Below, piece after piece: positions 8,243-14,402 of a stretch of 14,414 bases of DNA. This stretch comes from an uncultured Myxococcales bacterium (GTDB lineage Bacteria > Myxococcota_A > Polyangia > Polyangiales > Polyangiaceae), in contig CALFEQ010000005.1 of assembly GCA_937949945.1 (NCBI GenBank), forward strand, positions 1 to 14,414, written 5' to 3'. The notes beneath the pieces are model-generated. The model was not told the origin of the DNA and did no database searches. It worked only from the letters and a program-made list of their open reading frames with translations. The position numbers were made by a program, and so were the translations under genes. How positions within the stretch are numbered: position 1 is the first letter of the stretch; each line of letters opens with the position of its first letter.

Positions 8243-8269
8243 GAGGCTTCCGCCAAGGGCAGCACCCAC

Positions 8270-8830
8270 ATGAGCACCGTCCGCCTCCCTGTCCTCAATG
8301 AAGTCGCGAAGGACGCCGCCGCGAACGGCAGCGCTTCTTCTGCGACGCACGAGGAGGCGCTCATGCAGGTGGGCGATCTCGCTCGGGAGGCCGGCAAGAC
8401 CGTCCGAGCCATCCACCTCTACGAGCAGATGGAGCTGCTCAAGCCGGCCGCTCGGTCGAAAGGGCGCTACCGGCTCTACGGTCCGGAGGCGCTCGTCCGC
8501 ATCCGCTGGATCAACAAGCTCCAGGACCTCGGGTTCAGCCTCACGGACATCAAGGCGATCGTCAAAGACTTCGAGGCCGAGGGACGCGGTCATTCGGCGC
8601 CTTCGGCGATGGCGAAGATCCGCGACGTCTACAAACGAAAGCTCGACGACACGCGGGCGCAGATCGAGCGGCTGAGGATGCTCGAGCGCGAGATCCTCGC
8701 CAGCCTCGAGTACCTCGACACGTGCGAGTCCGCCTGCGAGCCGGACAAGGTCCTGGCGGAGTGCCCCTCCTGCAACCACCACGATCGCGGGCAGCAAGTG
8801 CCCGATCTCGTCGCCGGCTTCCGGGCCTGA
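8270..8830 (+). CDS. MerR-family transcriptional regulator with C-terminal Cys cluster, first gene of isc operon
   Basis: 186 residues from ATG 8270 (AAGGG at 8255-8259). The MerR winged helix-turn-helix spans about residues 32-100: MQVGDLAREAGKTVRAIHLY, then ELLKPAARSKGRYRLYGPEAL and QDLGFSLTDIKAIV. It is followed by the antiparallel dimerisation coiled coil at about 112-148. The tail carries Cys152, Cys156, Cys165 and Cys168 plus His170-His171 (CX3CX8CX2C-x-HH). This is not the SoxR spacing (CX2CXCX5C) but would suit a Fe-S cluster, Zn or a thiol switch. An internal ATG at 8363, 5 nt after a perfect AGGAGG (8352-8357), would remove the low-complexity N-terminal 31 residues and start exactly at the HTH, giving 155 residues; both starts are possible. 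Its position 56 bp before iscS matches that of IscR in other isc operons, so I infer that it controls this operon in response to Fe-S, iron or redox status. Confidence 0.9.
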   Translation: MSTVRLPVLNEVAKDAAANGSASSATHEEALMQVGDLAREAGKTVRAIHLYEQMELLKPAARSKGRYRLYGPEALVRIRWINKLQDLGFSLTDIKAIVKDFEAEGRGHSAPSAMAKIRDVYKRKLDDTRAQIERLRMLEREILASLEYLDTCESACEPDKVLAECPSCNHHDRGQQVPDLVAGFRA

Positions 8831-8886
8831 GAGACGCGAGGCGCTAGGACGCGAACGAGAGACGCGAAGGAAGAAGAGAAGACGAA

Positions 8887-10110
8887 ATGGCCATCAAGCT
8901 CCCCATCTTCATGGACTACCACTCGACGACGCCGGTCGACCCGCGCGTCCTCGAGGAGATGTTGCCGTACTTCACGGAGAAGTTCGGCAATGCGGCCAGC
9001 CGCAGCCATTCGTTCGGATGGACCGCCGAGGAGGCGGTCGATCGCGCCCGCGAGCGGATCGCCAAGCTGATCAACGCCTCGAGCGAGAAGGAGATCATCT
9101 TCACCTCCGGCGCGACCGAGTCGAACAACGTCGCGCTGAAGGGAGTCGCCGAGTTCTACAAGGAGAAGGGCGACCACATCATCACGTCCGTCATCGAGCA
9201 CAAGGCCGTGCTCGACACGTGTAAGCGCCTCGAGAAGGACGGCTTCCGCGTCACGTATCTGCCCGTCGACAAGGAGGGGCTCGTCGATCCCGACGACGTC
9301 AGGAAGGCGATCACGGACAAGACGATCCTCGTCTCGATCATGCTCGCCAACAACGAGATCGGCACCGTCCAGCCGATCGCGGAGATCGGGAAGATCACGC
9401 GCGAGCGCGGCGTCCTCTTCCACTCGGACGCGGTCCAGGGCGTCGGCAAGGTCCCGTTCGACGTCCAGGCGATGAACGTCGACCTCGCGAGCATCACGGC
9501 CCACAAGATGTACGGCCCGAAGGGCGTCGGCGCGCTCTACGTCCGGCGCAGCAAGCCCCGCGTCCGCCTCGTCGCGCAGATGGACGGCGGCGGTCACGAG
9601 CGCGGCATGCGGTCGGGCACCCTCAACGTCCCGGGCATCGTCGGCTTCGGCAAGGCCGCGGAGATCATGGCCCAGGAGGGCAAGGAAGAGAGCGCGCGCA
9701 TCCTCGCGCTACGCGAGCGCCTCCGCGAGAAGATCATGGGCTCGCTCGAGGAGGTCCACCTCAACGGCTCGCTCGTGCACCGGCTCCCGGGCAACCTCAA
9801 CGTCTCGTTCAACTTCGTCGAGGGCGAGGCGATGATGATGGCGATCAAGGACGTCGCCGTCAGCTCCGGTTCGGCGTGCACGTCGGCGAGCCTCGAGCCG
9901 AGCTACGTTCTGCGCGCGCTCGGCGTCGGAGACGAGCTCGCGCACTCGAGCATCCGCTTCGGCCTCGGCCGCTACAACACGGAGGAGGAGGTCGACTACG
10001 TCGCCGACCTCGTCATCCAGAAGGTCAAGCACCTCCGCGACATGTCGCCCCTGTACGAGATGTACAAGGAGGGGATCGATCTCAAGAGCGTCCAGTGGGT
10101 CGCTCACTGA
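8887..10110 (+). CDS. iscS: Cysteine desulfurase IscS
   Basis: 407 residues, near the usual 404. This PLP-dependent enzyme takes sulfur from L-cysteine as a persulfide and passes it to IscU, leaving alanine. Visible residues: His105 (VIEHKAV), Asp181 and Gln184 (HSDAVQG), the PLP lysine Lys207 (AHKMYGPKG) and the catalytic loop cysteine Cys331 (SSGSACTSASLEPSYVLRALG). These match E. coli His104, Asp180, Gln183, Lys206 and Cys328. The long Cys loop and the C-terminal tail (SPLYEMYKEGIDLKSVQW), which contacts IscU, identify group I IscS and not NifS or SufS. ATG 8887 follows a purine-rich leader with AAGGA at 8867-8871. Only 56 bp separate it from merR and 31 bp from iscU, consistent with one transcript. 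Confidence 0.98.
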   Translation: MAIKLPIFMDYHSTTPVDPRVLEEMLPYFTEKFGNAASRSHSFGWTAEEAVDRARERIAKLINASSEKEIIFTSGATESNNVALKGVAEFYKEKGDHIITSVIEHKAVLDTCKRLEKDGFRVTYLPVDKEGLVDPDDVRKAITDKTILVSIMLANNEIGTVQPIAEIGKITRERGVLFHSDAVQGVGKVPFDVQAMNVDLASITAHKMYGPKGVGALYVRRSKPRVRLVAQMDGGGHERGMRSGTLNVPGIVGFGKAAEIMAQEGKEESARILALRERLREKIMGSLEEVHLNGSLVHRLPGNLNVSFNFVEGEAMMMAIKDVAVSSGSACTSASLEPSYVLRALGVGDELAHSSIRFGLGRYNTEEEVDYVADLVIQKVKHLRDMSPLYEMYKEGIDLKSVQWVAH

Positions 10111-10141
10111 CGCGGGACCAGCACCCAAAGGACACAACGCC

Positions 10142-10552
10142 ATGGCGTACAGCGAGAAAGTCATCGACCACGCAGAGAACCCCCGCAACGTCGGCACCCT
10201 CGACAAGGACGATCCGAACGTCGGAACCGGCCTCGTCGGCGCTCCCGCCTGCGGCGACGTGATGCGCCTCCAGATCAAGGTCAACGACGACGGCATCATC
10301 GAGGACGCGAAGTTCAAGACGTTCGGTTGCGGCTCCGCCATCGCGTCGTCGTCGCTCGCCACCGAGTGGATCAAGGGCAAGAAGCTCGAGGAGGCCGAGG
10401 CGATCCGGAACGTCGACATCGTCAACGAGCTCAACCTCCCGCCCGTGAAGATCCACTGCTCCGTCCTCGCCGAGGACGCGATCAAGAGCGCCATCGCCGA
10501 TTACCGCGCCAAGCAGGCGGCGCGTCAGGCGGCGAAGGCCAACGCGCAGTGA
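10142..10552 (+). CDS. iscU: Fe-S cluster assembly scaffold IscU
   Basis: 136 residues, against about 128 in E. coli. Cluster ligands are Cys37 (ACGD), Asp39, Cys63 (FGCGSA) and Cys106, with His105 beside it (KIHCSV). The chaperone-recognition motif LPPVK is at 99-103, the site bound by HscA. This is the scaffold on which [2Fe-2S] clusters form from IscS-derived sulfur, iron and electrons from Fdx. The extra residues form an Ala/Lys/Gln-rich C-terminal tail (about 124-136). ATG 10142 is preceded by AAAGGA at 10127-10132 with 9-nt spacing. It lies between iscS and iscA in the canonical order. Confidence 0.98.
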   Translation: MAYSEKVIDHAENPRNVGTLDKDDPNVGTGLVGAPACGDVMRLQIKVNDDGIIEDAKFKTFGCGSAIASSSLATEWIKGKKLEEAEAIRNVDIVNELNLPPVKIHCSVLAEDAIKSAIADYRAKQAARQAAKANAQ

Positions 10553-10586
10553 AGGAGCTCTTCCCGCAGCACCCATCGAGAGAGCC

Positions 10587-11030
10587 ATGAACGAGCCCAC
10601 CCAGAGCAGCACCACCACGACGCCGGCGACGGAGCCGACCCGGTCGGAGCCGCCTCCCGCGTCGGAGGCTCCCGCGTCGAAGAACCTCGGCATCACGATC
10701 ACGCAGGCCGCGGTCGACGCAGCGGCCGCGCAGATCGCGAAGCGCAACGTGCCGGGCACGTCGCTCCGGGTGGGCATCCGCGGCGGCGGCTGCTCGGGAT
10801 TCTCGTACGTGGTCGAGTTCCACGACGGCGACCCGCGCCCGCGCGACGTCGTCTACGACATGACGGCGTCGGACGGCTCGCCCGTCCGCTTCGTCGTCGA
10901 CAAGAAGAGCCTGCTCTACCTGAACGGCGCCACGTTCGACTGGGAGAAGAAGCTCATGCGCCAGGGCTTCAAGTTCGTGAACCCGAACGAGAAGTCGTCC
11001 TGCGGGTGCGGGACGAGCTTCACGGTTTGA
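10587..11030 (+). CDS. iscA: A-type Fe-S carrier IscA
   Basis: 147 residues. The A-type (HesB/IscA) core of about 110 residues starts near residue 33 (NLGITITQAAVDAAAAQI) and ends at the usual terminus. The three conserved cysteines are Cys69 (RGGGCSGFSY), Cys139 and Cys141 (SSCGCGTSF). A-type proteins carry [2Fe-2S]/[4Fe-4S] clusters from IscU to target proteins. The first 32 residues are a Thr/Pro/Glu/Ala-rich, probably disordered extension absent from E. coli IscA (107 aa). No internal Met offers a shorter start in the correct place, and ATG 10587 has GAGAG just upstream, so the extension seems real. It follows iscU by 34 bp. Operon position favours iscA over erpA or sufA. Confidence 0.93.
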   Translation: MNEPTQSSTTTTPATEPTRSEPPPASEAPASKNLGITITQAAVDAAAAQIAKRNVPGTSLRVGIRGGGCSGFSYVVEFHDGDPRPRDVVYDMTASDGSPVRFVVDKKSLLYLNGATFDWEKKLMRQGFKFVNPNEKSSCGCGTSFTV

Positions 11031-11033
11031 GAA

Positions 11034-11063
11034 AGGCTCCAGGCTCCAGGCTCCAGGCTCCAG
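11034..11063. repeat. Heptamer array, left arm of 30-bp inverted repeat
   Basis: Four exact copies of AGGCTCC (11034-11061) plus AG begin 3 bp after the iscA stop codon. The array is complementary at 29 of 30 positions to 11216-11245. Read on the minus strand the unit is CTGGAGC, related to the CTGAGGC unit at the window ends. Confidence 0.85.
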
Positions 11064-11215
11064 AGAAAGACTCACGCACGGCTCCAAGAAGAAGCCGTGA
11101 CGAAGAAGCCAACAGAGAGAAGACAAGAAGAACACACGACAGACGGCTCCCAGTACTTCGGGTACGGCTCCAAGTGGATGGAGCGCGGAGTTCACGGCAG
11201 TCCTCGCACTCCAAA
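11064..11215. other. iscA-hscB spacer core, no confident gene
   Basis: This 152-bp stretch lies between the two inverted heptamer arrays. Its left half is unusually purine- and A-rich for this window. It contains a 7-bp hairpin (11077-11099), three copies of ACGGCTCC (the first within 11079-11086), and a possible short GTG-initiated frame from 11097, in the same reading frame as iscA, that has no own stop before entering hscB out of frame. I do not call a gene here. Confidence 0.5.
11077..11099. repeat. Perfect 7-bp hairpin
   Basis: Arms CACGGCT (11077-11083) and AGCCGTG (11093-11099) flank a 9-nt A-rich loop. There is no following T-run, so it does not look like an intrinsic terminator. It would form a sub-hairpin inside the large inverted repeat 11034-11245. 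Confidence 0.5.
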
Positions 11216-11245
11216 CTGGAGCCTGGAGCCCGGAGCCTGGAGCCT
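11216..11245. repeat. Heptamer array, right arm of inverted repeat, overlapping hscB ribosome-binding site
   Basis: Four units, GGAGCCT, GGAGCCC, GGAGCCT, GGAGCCT (11218-11245), preceded by CT. It is complementary to 11034-11063 with one mismatch. The last unit provides GGAG at 11239-11242, 11 nt before the hscB ATG at 11254, the only Shine-Dalgarno-like sequence there. Confidence 0.85.
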
Positions 11246-11253
11246 CATCTCCC

Positions 11254-11823
11254 ATGGACCCCTTCGCCACCCTGGGCGCGCCGCGCCGCTTCGATCTCGA
11301 CCTCGCTGCGTTGGAGAAGACGCATCGCGAGCTCTCGCGCGCTCTTCATCCGGACAAGTTCGCGAGCGCGAGCGCCAGCGAGCGGCGGGCTGCGCTCGAG
11401 AAGGCCGCGAGCGTGAACGAGGCGTGGCGCGTGCTGCGCGATCCGATTCGGCGGGCGGAGGCGCTCTTCCAGCTCGAGGGCATCGAGGTCGGCGAGACGA
11501 AGGAGCCGAAGCCGAGCCCCGCGTTCCTGATGGAGGTGATGGAGCAGCGCGAGGAGCTCGCGGAGGCGCGTGCGAAGAAGGACCTCGACCGGGTGCGGAA
11601 GCTCGCGGCTGCCATCGGCGAGCGCATGAAGGCCGCGCAAGAGCGGCTCGGCGCCGCGTTCGACGGGAGCTCGCGCTCGGCGGACGAGCTCGCGCGGCTG
11701 TTGCCGCTGCTCGGTGAGATGCGCTTCTACCGGCGCTTCCTCGACGAGGCCTCGGCGATCGAAGAGGAGGCCGAGGAGGCGTTGCTCGCCGCCGAGGCGA
11801 ACGGAGAGAAGGTGCACGCATGA
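11254..11823 (+). CDS. hscB: J-domain co-chaperone HscB
   Basis: 189 residues, against about 171 in E. coli. The N-terminal J-domain (about 1-75) opens with MDPFATLGAPRRFDLD and has the invariant HPD at 32-34 (ALHPDKF), followed by NEAWRVLRDPIRRAEALFQL. The C-terminal three-helix domain that binds IscU begins near residue 85 (SPAFLMEVMEQREEL). HscB brings IscU to HscA and stimulates its ATPase through HPD. The start at ATG 11254 lies 11 nt after GGAG contributed by the heptamer repeat, a weak arrangement. Its last four bases overlap hscA (ATGA), so the two are translationally coupled. It is separated from iscA by an atypically long 223-bp spacer. Confidence 0.96.
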   Translation: MDPFATLGAPRRFDLDLAALEKTHRELSRALHPDKFASASASERRAALEKAASVNEAWRVLRDPIRRAEALFQLEGIEVGETKEPKPSPAFLMEVMEQREELAEARAKKDLDRVRKLAAAIGERMKAAQERLGAAFDGSSRSADELARLLPLLGEMRFYRRFLDEASAIEEEAEEALLAAEANGEKVHA

Positions 11824-13772
11824 GTCAGTCGGAGCCGCGCAGCTCGGCGCTACTCGAGATCTTCGATCCGAAGGCGCCCCCGAAGCCGATCGGGATCGAC
11901 CTCGGCACGACGAACTCGCTCGTGGCGTGCGTCAAGAACGAGCGACCCGTCACGATCAAGGACTGCGACGGCGACGCGATCGTCCCGAGCGTCGTCCACT
12001 ACGGTCCGTCGGGCGAGGTCATCGTCGGCCGCCACGCTCAGCGCCTCGCGGCCGAGCATCCGCGCGAGACCATCGTGAGCGTGAAGCGCTTCATGGGGCG
12101 CGGCGGCGACGATCCGGAGACGCGCCGGCTCGGTCCGTACGAGTTCGTGCCGCCCGCCGAGGGCGAGCCCAACGTGGTGCGGTTCGCCGTGCGCGGAAAG
12201 ACGGTCACGCCCGTCGAGGTGAGCGCGGAGATCCTGCGCGCCCTGAAGCGGCGGGCGGAGGACGAGCTCAGGAGCGTCGGCGGCGCGGTCATCACCGTGC
12301 CGGCGTACTTCGACGACGCGCAGCGCCAGGCGACGAAGGACGCCGGGCGCCTCGCCGGGCTCGAGGTGCTCCGCCTCTTGAACGAGCCCACGGCCGCGGC
12401 GCTCGCGTACGGGCTCGAGAAGAAGCAGAACGGAAAGTTCGCCGTCTACGACCTCGGCGGCGGCACGTTCGACGTCACCATCCTCGTCCTCGACGACGGT
12501 GTCTTCCAGGTTCGCTCGACCGGCGGCGACAGCGCCCTCGGCGGCGACGACATGGACCGCGCGCTCGCGGAGGAGGTGTTCCGGCTCGCGGGGCGCGATC
12601 CCGCGACGGCGTCGCCCAGCGAGGTGCGCGTCGTGCTCGACCTCGCTCGGCGCATCAAGCACGGGCTCACCGACGCGGAGATCGTCGACGTCGAGAATCC
12701 GTTCGGAGGCTCGCAGCTCTCGATCTCGCGCGCCCGCTTCGAAGAGCTCGTCGCGCCCATCCTCGCGCGGACGGGGGTCGCGTGCCGCCGTGCGCTCAAG
12801 GACGCGGGGATCGAGGCGAGCGAGCTCGACGGCGTCATCCTCGTCGGCGGCGCGACGCGCGTGCCGGCCGTGAAGCGTTACGTCGCGAAGCTCTTCGGCC
12901 GGGAGCCGCTCGGCGACATCGATCCGGACGAGGTCGTCGCGCTCGGCGCGGCCATCCAGGCGGATCTGCTCGCGGGGCAGGGGCGTCCGGACGACGTGCT
13001 GCTCCTCGACGTCATCCCGCTCTCGCTCGGGATCGAGGTCGGCGGCGGCGTCGTCGATCGGATCCTCCCGCGCAACACGACGATCCCCGCGGCCGCCCGC
13101 GCGACGTACACGACGCAGGAGGACAACCAGACCGGCTTCGAGATCCACGTCGTGCAAGGCGAGCGCGAGCTCGCGGCCGACTGCCGTAGCCTCGCGCGCT
13201 TCACGCTGAAGGGGATCCCGCCGATGCCCGCCGGCATGGCGCGGCTCGAGGTGACCTTCCGCGTCGACGCCGACGGGCTCCTCTCCGTCCACGCTCGCGA
13301 GGAACGCACCGGCAAGGAGCAGACGGTGAGCGTCAAGCCGTCGTACGGGCTCGACGACGAGACGGTGGAGCAGATGCTGCTCGACGCGATCGACCACGGC
13401 GAGGAGGACCTCGCGGCACGCAAGCTCGCCGAGGCCCGCGTCGAGGCGTCGCGCGTCGCCTCCTCGACGAAGAAGTCGCTCGCGGCCGACCCCGATCTGC
13501 TCGAGCCCGGCGAGCGCGAGCGCATCGAGGCGGCCCTCGCCGCGCTCGAGAGCGCCGTGAAGGGCACCGATGCCCGGCGCATCGAGCTCGCGATCGAGGA
13601 TCTCGACGCCGCGACGAAGGACTTCGCAGGTCGGCGCATGAACCGCGCGATCGCGGCGGCGATCGCCGGCCAGTCGCTCGAGACCGTCGAGAAGAGCGTC
13701 GAGCACGCGAAGGGGATCGAGGCCGCTCACGCGGAGTCCGGGCCGCTGCCCCCGCCTCCGCCGTCGGGCTGA
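11820..13772 (+). CDS. hscA: Hsp70-type Fe-S chaperone HscA
   Basis: 650 residues, against about 616 in E. coli. Nucleotide-binding domain: phosphate-1 loop IGIDLGTTNS (24-33), NEPTAAALAYGLE (from 188), phosphate-2 DLGGGTFDVT (from 211) and GGATRVP (343-349). The substrate-binding domain follows the linker LLLDVIPLSLGIEVGGG, and an alpha-helical lid fills roughly the last 140 residues. It ends in a short proline-rich tail, PLPPPPPSG, instead of the EEVD-like end of general Hsp70s. HscA binds the LPPVK motif of IscU and, with HscB, drives cluster release by ATP hydrolysis. AAGG at 11809-11812 is the ribosome site, and ATG 11820 overlaps hscB by 4 bp. Its neighbours hscB and fdx separate it from DnaK. 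Confidence 0.96.
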   Translation: MSQSEPRSSALLEIFDPKAPPKPIGIDLGTTNSLVACVKNERPVTIKDCDGDAIVPSVVHYGPSGEVIVGRHAQRLAAEHPRETIVSVKRFMGRGGDDPETRRLGPYEFVPPAEGEPNVVRFAVRGKTVTPVEVSAEILRALKRRAEDELRSVGGAVITVPAYFDDAQRQATKDAGRLAGLEVLRLLNEPTAAALAYGLEKKQNGKFAVYDLGGGTFDVTILVLDDGVFQVRSTGGDSALGGDDMDRALAEEVFRLAGRDPATASPSEVRVVLDLARRIKHGLTDAEIVDVENPFGGSQLSISRARFEELVAPILARTGVACRRALKDAGIEASELDGVILVGGATRVPAVKRYVAKLFGREPLGDIDPDEVVALGAAIQADLLAGQGRPDDVLLLDVIPLSLGIEVGGGVVDRILPRNTTIPAAARATYTTQEDNQTGFEIHVVQGERELAADCRSLARFTLKGIPPMPAGMARLEVTFRVDADGLLSVHAREERTGKEQTVSVKPSYGLDDETVEQMLLDAIDHGEEDLAARKLAEARVEASRVASSTKKSLAADPDLLEPGERERIEAALAALESAVKGTDARRIELAIEDLDAATKDFAGRRMNRAIAAAIAGQSLETVEKSVEHAKGIEAAHAESGPLPPPPPSG

Positions 13773-13813
13773 GCCCGTCCGAGACGCGCCGCGCGCGAGA
13801 ACGAAGGTGAACC

Positions 13814-14200
13814 ATGGCGATCGTTCGATTCAAGGGTTTCGGCGAGGTGGAGGTCCCGGTCGGCACGTCCATCCTCCAGGCCGCCCAGAAGATCGACGCG
13901 CCCGAGGGCTCCGCATGCGGAGGCGTCTGCGCCTGCTCGACGTGCCACGTCTACGTGACGAAGGGCAAAGAGCTCCTCAGCGAGCAGGAGGAGGAAGAGG
14001 AGGACATCCTCGACAAGGCGTTCGACGTCCGCCCCAACTCGCGGCTCGGGTGTCAGGCGGAGATCGTGAAGGACGGCGAGATCGAGGTGGAGATCTCGCG
14101 CGAGAGCCTCGAGGCGTACGAGAACGAGCACCCGGAGGCGCGGGGGAAGTACACGCGGCGCGGCTTGCCGGTTGCTGCGGACGCGGCGCCGAAGACGTAG
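13814..14200 (+). CDS. fdx: Adrenodoxin-type [2Fe-2S] ferredoxin of the ISC system
   Basis: 128 residues, against 111 in E. coli Fdx. The [2Fe-2S] ligands are Cys35, Cys41, Cys44 (CX5CX2C) and Cys80 (SRLGCQAEI). The additional Cys39, inside the first cysteine motif, corresponds to the non-ligand Cys46 typical of ISC ferredoxins. An acidic stretch SEQEEEEEDILDKAF (56-70) matches the interaction helix through which such ferredoxins bind IscS. The last 25 or so residues, from HPEARGKYTRRG, are a basic then alanine-rich extension. Fdx supplies electrons for cluster formation on IscU. ATG 13814 follows GAAGGTGA (13803-13810). It is 41 bp after hscA and is the last gene of the operon; no iscX follows within the window. 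Confidence 0.96.
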   Translation: MAIVRFKGFGEVEVPVGTSILQAAQKIDAPEGSACGGVCACSTCHVYVTKGKELLSEQEEEEEDILDKAFDVRPNSRLGCQAEIVKDGEIEVEISRESLEAYENEHPEARGKYTRRGLPVAADAAPKT

Positions 14201-14230
14201 GGCTCGGGGTTTGGCTCAGCGTCGGGAGAG

Positions 14231-14251
14231 GCCTCGGGCCTCAGGCCTCAG
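14231..14251. repeat. Tandem heptamer array (CYGAGGC type, inverted)
   Basis: Three units, GCCTCGG, GCCTCAG, GCCTCAG; on the minus strand they read CTGAGGC, CTGAGGC, CCGAGGC. It begins 30 bp after the fdx stop. Bases 14228-14249 are the exact reverse complement of 17-38, so in both places the repeat has the same orientation relative to the gene that ends just before it (fdx and the amidase). Confidence 0.7.
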
Positions 14252-14294
14252 CGGGGGCTTCCCTCGTGCTCGCCTGGCGTCTTTGCTGGCTTTG

Positions 14295-14320
14295 CAGGCG
14301 ACCTCGTCGCCTGTTCGGAA
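14295..14320 (+). terminator. Possible intrinsic terminator of isc operon
   Basis: Stem CAGGCGA (14295-14301) with TCGCCTG (14307-14313) and loop CCTCG, followed shortly by an A/T-rich stretch ending TTTT. The T-run is interrupted, so termination is likely but not certain. It sits about 95 bp after the fdx stop. Confidence 0.5.
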
Positions 14321-14402
14321 TTTTCGGGAACGGGAACGGGGGTGCGCGGGGCACCGCCCTCGCGGTCTCGTCCATGCGTGGCTGGTCGCGAGACCTCATT
14401 TG

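Larger units (their letters stand above)
8043..8269. promoter_or_regulatory. Divergent control region, TPR gene / merR-isc operon
   Basis: This 227-bp noncoding stretch has several short A+T-richer patches that stand out from the surroundings (around 8120-8135, 8155-8180 and 8200-8212). It contains three dyads, at 8150-8167, 8184-8195 and 8221-8242, and a candidate promoter at 8178-8206, each listed separately. It must drive the operon rightward and probably the TPR gene leftward. I see no clear promoter for the leftward gene. Confidence 0.65.

Noticed and set aside
8270..8830. MerR-type protein as SoxR
   Set aside because: The C-terminal cysteines do not have the SoxR CX2CXCX5C spacing, and the gene lies in an isc operon.
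11034..11245. CRISPR array or insertion sequence in the iscA-hscB spacer
   Set aside because: Repeats are 7 bp and contiguous without unique spacers, there is no transposase frame, and no target-site duplication is apparent.
11097..11717. 206-codon GTG-initiated frame as a full-length gene
   Set aside because: Most of it overlaps hscB out of frame and turns Arg/Gly-rich; only the first 50 or so codons are worth keeping as a possible remnant, reported as a finding.
11850..13730. 626-codon minus-strand open frame antisense to hscA
   Set aside because: hscA on the plus strand has all Hsp70 motifs; the antisense product has no recognisable domain.
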